Source: Planctomycetota bacterium (GTDB taxonomy: Bacteria > Planctomycetota > Planctomycetia > Pirellulales > UBA1268). Taken from it: a stretch of 9,193 bases of DNA. The notes under the pieces were generated by a model that ran no database searches, was not told the DNA's origin, and saw only the letters and a program-made list of their open reading frames with translations. The position numbers were made by a program, and so were the translations under genes. Each line of letters opens with the position of its first letter. The stretch's first letter is position 1. Shown here piece by piece: positions 1 through 6,386 of the stretch. The stretch is taken from the NCBI GenBank assembly GCA_027622795.1, contig JAQBZA010000103.1, positions 1 through 9,193 of the forward strand, read 5' to 3'.

Positions 1-177
1 CGTTGACCGCTGATGCGGCCGAAACCATGCCCCCCTCTACCAGAGGATACGCACGGGGAGGCGGAATCTTGCGCGCCATTTTTCTTTTTTTGGCTTCGAC
101 CAACGGTGCCTTCCAATCAGTTACTCCTTTGCTTCGGGTGCGGGAAGTCACGGAGTGGAAAGGAGGGCGTCATCACG

Positions 178-807
178 ATGAGTTCAAAAGACGAGCGGAG
201 CGATTCAATCACGACACTCTTGCTCGAGTGGCAGGCGACCGCCGATGAGCGGCATCTCGAATCGCTCTTGCGAATGTCGTCAGACCTCTTGTGGCAGACG
301 GCTCGCACGATGCTGATCCGCTGCGGCGTGGCCGACCCTGCAGCCGCCGATGACGCCGTGGCGCTCGTGCTCGATCATGTCCGCCGCCTGCCGGGCACTG
401 CGGCGCATGAACAGCAAGTCTCTCAATTCCGGCCCCGTCGCTCGGCCCAGAACGCCGATCCCGGAGAGGCCTATCTCATCTGGCTGAGCAAGGAGCGGGC
501 CCGCGACGTCGCTCGCCGCCGTCGATCGCGGGCTCGGCACATGCAGCCACTCTCCGCGATTGAAGCGAACAGTTTGCTCACGCCACTTCAGACGCTTGTG
601 GGGTCGTCCACTGCCGACGCTGACGATCTGCTCCGTCTGGAGCAGGCGATCGACGGGCTCAAGGACCGCCAAGCGACCGTGATCCGGATGCTGATCACCG
701 GACGGAATCAGGCCCGGATCGCTGCCGAACTCAACGTCTGCGAAGGCACCGTGTCGCGGCTACGGAATCGCGCGATCGCCCGGCTCCGCCACCTCCTCGC
801 AAAGTAG
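178..807 (+). CDS. Sigma-70-family (ECF-like) RNA polymerase sigma factor
   Basis: Small sigma factor of 209 residues that should direct RNA polymerase to a specific promoter set. Residues about 15-118 are consistent with a sigma region 2: an acidic helix (ADDAVALVLDHVRRLPG, 56-72) and a basic segment (KERARDVARRRRSRAR, 105-120). Residues about 153-209 form a clear region 4 with a helix-turn-helix: LKDRQATVIRMLITG, then QARIAAELNVCEGTVSRLRN. No region 1.1 or 3 is evident, as in ECF-type factors. The ATG at 178 is chosen because AGGAGGG (161-167) lies 10 nt upstream; the frame stays open to an ATG at 13, but that extension is not sigma-like. No anti-sigma gene is visible next to it. The upstream 177 bp contain a T-rich run (79-91) and a small hairpin (34-46), with no convincing promoter. 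The region 4 assignment is firm; the regulon is unknown. Confidence 0.85.
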   Translation: MSSKDERSDSITTLLLEWQATADERHLESLLRMSSDLLWQTARTMLIRCGVADPAAADDAVALVLDHVRRLPGTAAHEQQVSQFRPRRSAQNADPGEAYLIWLSKERARDVARRRRSRARHMQPLSAIEANSLLTPLQTLVGSSTADADDLLRLEQAIDGLKDRQATVIRMLITGRNQARIAAELNVCEGTVSRLRNRAIARLRHLLAK

Positions 808-857
808 GACAGGCTTCAGCCTGTCCTTGCGGCCGGATTCGCAGGCTGAAGCCTGCG
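806..857. repeat. Pair of inverted CAGGCTTCAGCCTG palindromes
   Basis: Two near-perfect palindromes lie between convergent genes. The first (806-827) has 10-bp arms AGGACAGGCT/AGCCTGTCCT around TC and includes the last two bases of the sigma factor stop codon. The second (840-857) has 8-bp arms CGCAGGCT/AGCCTGCG around GA. Their cores, CAGGCTTCAGCCTG (810-823) and CAGGCTGAAGCCTG (842-855), are exact reverse complements, so the unit can also fold as one long hairpin. Similar palindromes are, to my knowledge, dispersed in planctomycete and some other genomes. Its position suggests a bidirectional transcription stop, but no T-tract follows on either side. Confidence 0.75.
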
Positions 858-872
858 CCACAGAAACTCATT

Positions 873-1757
873 CTACAACACCACCGTCCGTCGCCCGTGC
901 AGAAACACGCGGTCTTCCAGCACCAGCCGCACGGCCCGCGCGAGCACGAGCTTCTCCACATCGCGGCCCGCCTGCGCCATCCGCTCGGGCGTAAACGCAT
1001 GGTCAATATGAATCACGTCTTGCGCGATGATCGGCCCATCATCGAGTTCGGCCGTCACGAAGTGGGCTGTCGCCCCGATGATCTTCACACCGCGGGCAAA
1101 CGCCTGCCGGTACGGGCTCGCACCAGCGAAGGCCGGCAGAAACGAGTGGTGGATATTCACGATCTGCTGCGGATAGCGATCGACAAATCGCTCGGAGAGC
1201 ACCCGCATGTAGCGGGCCAGCACGATCACCTCCGGCGCATAGCCATCAATCGCCGCGGCGAGTGCCGCCTCGTGGGCCTCCCGCGACACACCCTCATGTG
1301 ACACGTGATGAAACGGCACGCCAAATCGCTCGACGAGGCTGCGGAGCGTATCGTGGTTGGCAATGACCGCCACGATCTTGCCGGGCAGATCGCCGACGGC
1401 GTCGAGCAGGAGCAGTTCACCGAGGCAGTGGGGCTCGCGGGTCGCACAGACGACGATCGGCTTGCGATCGGTGCGGGCCACTCGCACGCAAGCCCCGGCT
1501 GGCAGTGCGGCTGCCAGCTGCGACTGCAGCTGTTCGGCGGGCACGCCCGCCGCCCCGGCGGGCGGCGTCACCTCGGCACGAAAGAAAAAATGGCCCGCAT
1601 TGGCGTCGACGAATTCCTGGTTGCTCTCGATGTTGAGCAGCAACTCCTGAAGCACGCCGGTAATCCGATGGATGAGCCCGACCTCGTCAGCGCAGTCAAC
1701 GAGCACGATCTCGCGGCTGGCGGTGGTATTCCCCGACTGGCTCATGACGGCACCCAT
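873..1757 (-). CDS. purU: Formyltetrahydrofolate deformylase PurU
   Basis: Hydrolyses 10-formyltetrahydrofolate to formate and tetrahydrofolate in the cytoplasm, balancing one-carbon pools and supplying formate for PurT-type purine synthesis (known for the family). The 294 residues fit the family (E. coli about 280). An N-terminal ACT-type regulatory domain spans about 16-90 (EIVLVDCADEVGLIHRITGV). The formyltransferase-fold domain spans about 98-294, with VNIHHSFLPAF (200-210) and ELDDGPIIAQDV (237-248). By homology to PurN, N201, H203 and D239 are the catalytic triad. The ATG at 1757 is chosen because GGAGGT (1767-1772 on this strand) lies 9 nt upstream; an alternative ATG at 1745 overlaps the upstream stop as ATGA but has a poorer ribosome site. 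The gene overlaps the upstream ATPase gene by 16 nt, implying one operon. The 3' end faces the sigma gene across inverted palindromes. Confidence 0.95.
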   Translation of the reverse strand: MGAVMSQSGNTTASREIVLVDCADEVGLIHRITGVLQELLLNIESNQEFVDANAGHFFFRAEVTPPAGAAGVPAEQLQSQLAAALPAGACVRVARTDRKPIVVCATREPHCLGELLLLDAVGDLPGKIVAVIANHDTLRSLVERFGVPFHHVSHEGVSREAHEAALAAAIDGYAPEVIVLARYMRVLSERFVDRYPQQIVNIHHSFLPAFAGASPYRQAFARGVKIIGATAHFVTAELDDGPIIAQDVIHIDHAFTPERMAQAGRDVEKLVLARAVRLVLEDRVFLHGRRTVVL

Positions 1758-4141
1758 GCGAGCACCACCTCCTCGACGCTCGTGCCGGTCTTGCGGGCCG
1801 GCACATCGATCCTCTCCAGATCGATTCCGTCGGGCATGGTCTCCATCCGGATGCGATCGAGGGCGTCGGCGATCTCTTCCTCGAGCGCGAGCCGCTTTTC
1901 CTCGAGCGTGAGCAGGCTCTCCTCGGCATGGGCCACATCGGCCTGCTGCCTGGCGGCCCGGCTCGCCGACCGCATCGACGTGGCCGCCTTCCCGATCGTG
2001 GTCGAACTCATCGTCCGCCGACCGAGCAGTGCCCCCAGCACGGCTGACCCGATCGACACGTAGGTCTGCAGCGATTTGTTTTTGGCCTCGGCCTTTTCAC
2101 GTTCCACCTTCTGGCGGGCCCGCTCGATCCGATCGGCCAACATCGCCAGTTTCGCGGCATGCTTGTCCCGCACCCGCTCCAGCTCGCGGTCGCGATGCTC
2201 CTTCACCCGCTGGGCGATCCGCACGCGAAACTCCGCTTCCGATTCATCGTGCCGCGAGACGGCGTCGATGAGCGGCGCCCGCCAGACCGTGAGCGTCGCC
2301 GAGCGGGCGAGATGGTTTTTGAGCGCCGTCGCCAGCCGCGCGTAGGCCGCCGGACCAGCGAGCGGCCCCGGCAGGCTGGCAAATGTGCCCGGCCGCGGCG
2401 CGGGCTCGATCTCGGGGGGTGTGTCGAGCCGCTCTCCCGCCTCCCAGGCCGATTCCCCGAGCGATTCTCCCGCCGGGGCCATACAGATCAGCTCGCGATC
2501 CTCATCCACCCGCATCGATGTCTGCGAGAAGCGGACCCGTGCCCGGCCGAGGAGCGCCGGCGTGTAGTGCACGTCAGCATCGAGCGGCAGCGATCGCGGG
2601 GGTGCGAGAAACACCTCGCGAACCCCCGGCGGCAGAATCGGTCGCGGGCCACCGAGCGGCGCGGTGTGCGAATGTCGACCGGTCGCCGCGGCAGCACCGA
2701 CCGATGCAGTGGTCTCACCCGCGCCAGCCGTGAGCCGGCGAATCTCTTCCCGCAGGAGCGGCCCGCGGAGGTAGGCCATCGTCCAGCGGGTCTGAAATAC
2801 CGTCTCGCCATGCTCATGCACGCTGTGCATTAGAAACATCCGCTGACCGAGTCCGGAAAGCAGCCGATCGATCTCGCCGCGATCAAAGCCTGAGCCGGCA
2901 GAAGAAGCCGCCCCCTCGAGCCCATCGAGCACCCGCGCCTTGTCCCGCGCCGTCTGCAGGCGGCCGAGAAACCAGAGACCGGCGTTGGAGAGCCCCTTGT
3001 AGTCGAGATCGACCGGATTCTGCGTGGCCAGCACGACGCCGAGCCCATAGGCCCGCGCCTGCTTCAGGAGCGTGAGCAGCGGCGTCTTGCTCGGCGGATT
3101 CGCGGTGGGGGGCAGGTAGCCAAACACTTCGTCCATCAGAAACAGAGCCTTGAGCGACGACGTGCCTCCCTGGGTCCGCATCCACGAGATCGCCTGGCCG
3201 GCCAGCAGCGTGACAAACGCCATCCGTTGGGCATCCGAGAGATGGGCGATCGACACGACGCTCACTCTCGGCTTGCCGGCCGGCGTCCAGAGCAGCCGCC
3301 CGACGTCGAGCGGCTCGCCATCGAGCCAGGCTTCGAAGCCGGGGGCTGCGGCCACGGTGTTGAGCCGCGTGGCCAGCTGAAACCGATCGCCCGCGGGATA
3401 GAAGTTTTCCAGTTCCAGAAAGCCGACCCGTTCGATCGGCGGCGCCGGAATCGATCTCACGAGCGTGCCAAAGTCGACCTGCTGGCCACTCCGCCAGAGG
3501 GCGTCGATGATCGTGGAGAGCAGCACATGCTCGCGGCTCGTGCCCGGCTCGCCGTCGATGCCGACCAAGGCCAGGATGCCGGATACGAGCGACTCGATCC
3601 GCTCTCGCGTCGCCTCCGCGTCGGCCAGCACGTGCTCCGGCGGCGGCGCGAGGCTTTCGAGCATTGCGAGCGGCCGGCCGGTGCGACTGCCGGGCGTGTA
3701 CACCGTCATTTCCACGGCGTCGTGGAGACGGCGGATGCGTTCCGGCGACTGCCCACTCGCCTCGAGGCCCGCGGCCCACTTGTCGGCGGTGCGACGGGCC
3801 AGCTCTTCCACCGAGATTCCCTCGCGGGCGGCCGCATCGGGCTCGATCCACGGCAGAAAGTCGGTCGGCGCCAAATCGGGAAACGAAAGCAGCACGTTGG
3901 CGAGGTCCCCCTTGGGGTCGATCACGATCGCCGGGATGCCATCGAGCGCAGCCTCCTCGATGAGGTCGACGAGCAGACCTGTCTTTCCGCTACCGGTCAT
4001 GCCGACGCAGACCGCGTGCGTCGTGAATCGTTTGGCTGCTACCAGAAGCGGCTCAGGGCCGGGCTGGCCCGAGGCGGGATCGACCTTGCGGCCGAAGTAG
4101 AAGACGCCGAGCCCTTCAATATCGATCTGGGATGTAGCCAT
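1742..4141 (-). CDS. HerA/VirB4-type P-loop ATPase (DUF87-like)
   Basis: A 799-residue ATPase of the HerA/FtsK superfamily. An N-terminal strand region (1-40) precedes Walker A GMTGSGKTG (47-55), then IVIDPKGD (72-79). Walker B is ALFLMDEVFG (332-341), followed by the polar motif ATQNP (372-376) and FLGRLQTARDKAR (391-403), a likely source of an arginine finger. A Pro/Gly-rich linker lies around 470-520. The C-terminal part (about 600-799) has charged coiled coils at about 640-690 and 735-765. Between them is a Gly-rich hydrophobic stretch, VSIGSAVLGALLGRR (695-709), which resembles a glycine zipper. Family members are usually hexameric DNA motors, but no NurA nuclease partner is visible here. 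The ATG at 4141 is chosen over one at 4171 because AGGAG (4148-4152 on this strand) lies 6 nt upstream. It is coupled to purU by overlap. Its cellular role is unknown; the superfamily call is firm. Confidence 0.9.
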   Translation of the reverse strand: MATSQIDIEGLGVFYFGRKVDPASGQPGPEPLLVAAKRFTTHAVCVGMTGSGKTGLLVDLIEEAALDGIPAIVIDPKGDLANVLLSFPDLAPTDFLPWIEPDAAAREGISVEELARRTADKWAAGLEASGQSPERIRRLHDAVEMTVYTPGSRTGRPLAMLESLAPPPEHVLADAEATRERIESLVSGILALVGIDGEPGTSREHVLLSTIIDALWRSGQQVDFGTLVRSIPAPPIERVGFLELENFYPAGDRFQLATRLNTVAAAPGFEAWLDGEPLDVGRLLWTPAGKPRVSVVSIAHLSDAQRMAFVTLLAGQAISWMRTQGGTSSLKALFLMDEVFGYLPPTANPPSKTPLLTLLKQARAYGLGVVLATQNPVDLDYKGLSNAGLWFLGRLQTARDKARVLDGLEGAASSAGSGFDRGEIDRLLSGLGQRMFLMHSVHEHGETVFQTRWTMAYLRGPLLREEIRRLTAGAGETTASVGAAAATGRHSHTAPLGGPRPILPPGVREVFLAPPRSLPLDADVHYTPALLGRARVRFSQTSMRVDEDRELICMAPAGESLGESAWEAGERLDTPPEIEPAPRPGTFASLPGPLAGPAAYARLATALKNHLARSATLTVWRAPLIDAVSRHDESEAEFRVRIAQRVKEHRDRELERVRDKHAAKLAMLADRIERARQKVEREKAEAKNKSLQTYVSIGSAVLGALLGRRTMSSTTIGKAATSMRSASRAARQQADVAHAEESLLTLEEKRLALEEEIADALDRIRMETMPDGIDLERIDVPARKTGTSVEEVVLAWVPS

Positions 4142-4385
4142 CACAAACTCCTCGAGCGGAAACCGCACCATTCAACTTCCGGCGCGGCTTTCCTGCAAAC
4201 GCTCACCCCGGCCACCGTGGCAGGTGTCCTTCCGCCGCGAGCACCGGTTCGTCGCGTGTTTACGCGGGTTTCTTCCAGCTCGGCCCGCGCTCCTTGCCTG
4301 CCCGACGCCGCCCCGCGAAAGGTTGATCGAAGCCCGGACGGCCGTGAGAGCCACACCGCTCGCACGATCATCTTGGCGACTCTCT

Positions 4386-4490
4386 CGGAAGACGAGTTGC
4401 TGGGCCCTGCGGATTTTTCCGCGGCCCCGGCGCAGCGTAGGCCGACGTGGATGACCGCCTTCGGGTGGCCGGCCACGACGGCCTTTTTCG
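4386..4490 (+). ncRNA. Two-hairpin structured RNA element, copy 1 (unassigned)
   Basis: About 105 nt that closely match a second copy at 8667-8770. The 5' block is CGGAAGACGAGT (4386-4397). Hairpin 1 pairs GGGCC (4402-4406) with GGCCC (4423-4427) and GCGGA (4409-4413) with TCCGC (4418-4422) around TTTT. The middle block is CGCAGCGTA (4431-4439). Hairpin 2 (4440-4483) has three stacked stems and a TTCG loop, and is followed by TTTTT (4484-4488). The element ends 90 nt before the start codon of the PEP-CTERM gene on the same strand. Shared blocks plus shape conserved through sequence change argue for a functional RNA: a leader with a terminator (attenuator or riboswitch-like), or a short terminated RNA. 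I do not recognise it as any known riboswitch class. No convincing promoter is seen directly upstream. Confidence 0.6.
4440..4488 (+). terminator. Rho-independent terminator in RNA element copy 1
   Basis: Stem GGCCG/CGGCC (4440-4444 with 4479-4483), an A/A mismatch, stem CGTGG/CCACG (4446-4450 with 4473-4477), an ATGA/CCGG internal loop, and stem CCGCC/GGTGG (4455-4459 with 4464-4468) closed by a TTCG tetraloop. Five T residues follow. This is a canonical intrinsic terminator shape, here located upstream of a gene rather than after one. Confidence 0.7.
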
Positions 4491-4580
4491 TGCGCCGACA
4501 GGCAGGCCGGCGCTGATGGGTGCAGCGGATGCCGCGGATCGTGTGCCACCAGAGAAATCGTGAACCAAAGGAGTTTTGTG

Positions 4581-6212
4581 ATGAACCGTTTCCCCCCAAC
4601 CTTCTGGCAGTTCCCGTGGGCGATCCTGCTTGGCGGAGTAGTCACCAGCCTCGCGCAGCCGGCGCAGGCGACCGTCACCTTCATCGGCGCCGGCACGTCC
4701 GCGGCAGGGAACCCGGTGCAGTTTCAAGCCGACATGACGATCAGCGGTGACTTGCTCACCCTCGATCTGTTCAACACATCGCCGGTGAGTTCTCGTGCCT
4801 CAGCCGACGTGCTCACGAGTGTTTACTTCGACATTCTCGACGGCTCGAACAATCGGCCGACCCTCAACTACCTGTCGGGGAGCGGCAATGTGTTTCTCGT
4901 GCTCAACGACGCACCAGACGTGGCCTATGAGTACACGCCACCGACCCCACCGAGCATCGTCGGCACATATGTTGAGGGCTCGAATCCCTCGAATCTCAGG
5001 GCGGTCAACACGGGCGACTACACATGGCAGTTTCGTACCATGGATCCGTCGTTCGCACCGTTTGAGGGCTTTGGGATCGGAACGGTCGGCAATAGCAACC
5101 TCTCCCCCAATAATTTCAACCCGTTCATCGTCGATCAGATCGACTTTGCGATTTACAAGAATGGCGATATTTCGCCGGTGGGCAACCTCGATGGCCGTTT
5201 CCTTGTCAAGGATTCGGCGACCTTTACCTTCTCGGGGCTGACCGGCTTTACGGAGGCCGATATCATGCCGGCCACCTTTGGCCTGGGCACCGGCCCTGAC
5301 TCGTTGATCTCCGTACCGGAGCCCGGCACGCTCGCCCTCGCGGCGACCGGCCTGCTCACCGGTGGCTTTGGACTGCTGCGGCGCCGCATCAAGCGGCCCC
5401 TCTTCTTCACGGTCTTGCTGATCTTTTGTGTGTTCGGCGGGCAGCGCCGCGGCATGTCGCTCGACATCACCTATGACTTCGCCGATGGTCCGCAGGGCTG
5501 GATCAGTCAGACCGTCGCCGCTGACGGTGGCAGTTATCCAGAAAGCGCCTGGGCCTGGTCGGGCGGTCTCTGGCAGGTCGATCCCGTGCCGGTGCTCAAC
5601 TCGCGGTATTGGATCTCGAACACGCTCACGAGCCCGCAGATTACGGTCGAGCCGGCGACCGATGTGCTCGAGTTCACGATCATTCACCGCTACCGTTTTC
5701 CCACCAATATCACGACCGGCGGCCCCGTGGTGGCGGGCCAGTTGGCATACCGGGTCGGTGGTGCCCCCGGTCCGTTTCTTCCGCTCCTGCCCGACACCTT
5801 CACGTCGGGGCCCGTTGACCCGCAGTATCAGCCGCTCACCCCGTATCCCACGTGGGTGGGCACCACGAGCATCGCTCCGGCGAGCCTCAATCCGCCACTC
5901 TTGACCACCGGTGGCATTTGGACAGGGGAGTCGCCCGGCTTCGCCAGCGGCCAATTCGTTGCCAGCCAGACCCTTCTGCGCGGCCTGATACCAGGCGAGG
6001 AAGTGGAGTTTCGGTTTATCAACGCCAACCTCGGACTGGAGTGCACGGGAGGCGGGTGGGATATCGCGTATGTCGATATCGTGGGCCTCGAGCTCCCCGA
6101 GCCGACGAGCCTCACGATGGCTGCGACCGGGTGCGGATTGGCGGCCTTGGGGTGGCTGCGACGGCGGCAACGCCGAGGGCCGCACGGCAGCACCCCTGAG
6201 GTGATGGGGTAG
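4581..6212 (+). CDS. Exported protein with two PEP-CTERM sorting signals (apparent fusion)
   Basis: A 543-residue protein that reads as two secreted PEP-CTERM proteins joined in frame. Residues 1-30 are a signal peptide (hydrophobic FPWAILLGGVVTSLA, cleavage likely after AQA). Residues 31-243 are a beta-rich extracellular domain of unknown function. The first sorting signal is VPEPGT (245-250), then a hydrophobic helix and RRRIKR (267-272). Directly after it, LFFTVLLIFCVFGG (274-287) looks like the core of a second signal peptide. Residues 293-500 form a second beta-rich domain whose GGWDIAYVDIVGLE end resembles jelly-roll adhesion modules. The second sorting signal is LPEPTS (505-510), a helix and RRRQRR (527-532). 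In known systems exosortase cleaves at PEP and the Arg cluster is retained inside. The ATG at 4581 follows AAAGGAG (4567-4573) by 7 nt. Residue 271, an AAG codon, is one substitution from TAG, so loss of a stop codon could explain the fusion. Confidence 0.85.
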   Translation: MNRFPPTFWQFPWAILLGGVVTSLAQPAQATVTFIGAGTSAAGNPVQFQADMTISGDLLTLDLFNTSPVSSRASADVLTSVYFDILDGSNNRPTLNYLSGSGNVFLVLNDAPDVAYEYTPPTPPSIVGTYVEGSNPSNLRAVNTGDYTWQFRTMDPSFAPFEGFGIGTVGNSNLSPNNFNPFIVDQIDFAIYKNGDISPVGNLDGRFLVKDSATFTFSGLTGFTEADIMPATFGLGTGPDSLISVPEPGTLALAATGLLTGGFGLLRRRIKRPLFFTVLLIFCVFGGQRRGMSLDITYDFADGPQGWISQTVAADGGSYPESAWAWSGGLWQVDPVPVLNSRYWISNTLTSPQITVEPATDVLEFTIIHRYRFPTNITTGGPVVAGQLAYRVGGAPGPFLPLLPDTFTSGPVDPQYQPLTPYPTWVGTTSIAPASLNPPLLTTGGIWTGESPGFASGQFVASQTLLRGLIPGEEVEFRFINANLGLECTGGGWDIAYVDIVGLELPEPTSLTMAATGCGLAALGWLRRRQRRGPHGSTPEVMG

Positions 6213-6235
6213 GCCATCGCTGGCGGTTCCCCATC
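6203..6235. terminator. Nested hairpin over the stop codon of the PEP-CTERM gene
   Basis: GATGGGG (6203-6209) pairs with CCCCATC (6229-6235), and inside it GCCA (6213-6216) pairs with TGGC (6221-6224) around TCGC. The stop codon at 6210-6212 lies in the structure. There is no T-tract, so this is at best a weak or Rho-assisted terminator. Confidence 0.3.
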
Positions 6236-6251
6236 CTCTCGAGACGCCACC

Positions 6252-6386
6252 GTGAAACGTTTCCGCCGTTCCCTCGCCGCGAGCCTCGTGTTCGCAGCGC
6301 TTGCCGTGCTCGTGGTGATCGTCTCCGCAGCGGCCCGGCCACGGAGCCTCACCACCGCGCCTCCAGCCCCAGCGTCAGCCCGTTGA
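6252..6386 (+). CDS. Possible 44-residue signal-peptide-like small protein
   Basis: A GTG-started frame encodes 44 residues with the layout of a signal peptide or single-pass membrane peptide. It has a basic n-region (MKRFRRSL), an uninterrupted hydrophobic core (LVFAALAVLVVIV) and a small-residue end (SAAA), then a short Arg/Pro/Ala-rich tail. It starts 39 nt after the PEP-CTERM gene on the same strand. Its 3' end overlaps the end of the BBP7 gene on the opposite strand by 38 nt. No good ribosome-binding site is visible (GAGA at 6241-6244 only). It may be a real micropeptide, or the surviving N-terminus of a secreted protein lost when the BBP7 gene came to lie here. A chance ORF cannot be excluded. 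Confidence 0.3.
   Translation: MKRFRRSLAASLVFAALAVLVVIVSAAARPRSLTTAPPAPASAR

Larger units (their letters stand above)
4142..4580. other. Intergenic region between the divergent ATPase and PEP-CTERM genes
   Basis: No convincing gene is present. The frames open here give Arg/Ala/Pro-rich translations that look like shadows of high-G+C sequence. The left half (4142-4385) should hold the promoter of the minus-strand ATPase/purU operon. A possible minus-strand pair, TTGCAG and TTGAAT with a 17-nt spacer just above 4141, is weak. A short inverted repeat GCGT/ACGC sits at 4254-4265. The right half carries the structured RNA element (4386-4490), then a minor GCGCCG/CGGCGC hairpin (4492-4513), and finally the ribosome-binding site of the next gene. 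Confidence 0.6.

Noticed and set aside
3..31. TTGACC at 3-8 as the -35 box of the sigma factor promoter
   Set aside because: At 17-nt spacing the -10 position reads CATGCC, which does not resemble a -10 box.
13..177. N-terminal extension of the sigma factor to an ATG at 13
   Set aside because: The added residues do not look like a sigma domain, and the ATG at 178 has a strong AGGAGGG site at good spacing.
1742..4141. HerA-type ATPase as part of an anti-phage defence system
   Set aside because: No SIR2, NurA, DUF4297 or other effector is adjacent; the partner gene is metabolic (purU).
4386..4490. Assignment of the RNA element to a c-di-GMP, cobalamin, fluoride or other named riboswitch
   Set aside because: None of the conserved core sequences I know for these classes is present, so naming a ligand would be guesswork.
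3227..4516. 429-codon open frame antisense to the ATPase gene and its flank
   Set aside because: It lies opposite the Walker motifs of a clear ATPase gene and its translation is low-complexity and Arg-rich.
4800..6185. 461-codon open frame antisense to the PEP-CTERM gene
   Set aside because: The translation is rich in Arg, Gly and Glu with no domain, no ribosome site and no signal; the opposite strand has clear signal peptides and sorting motifs. It is a codon-bias shadow.
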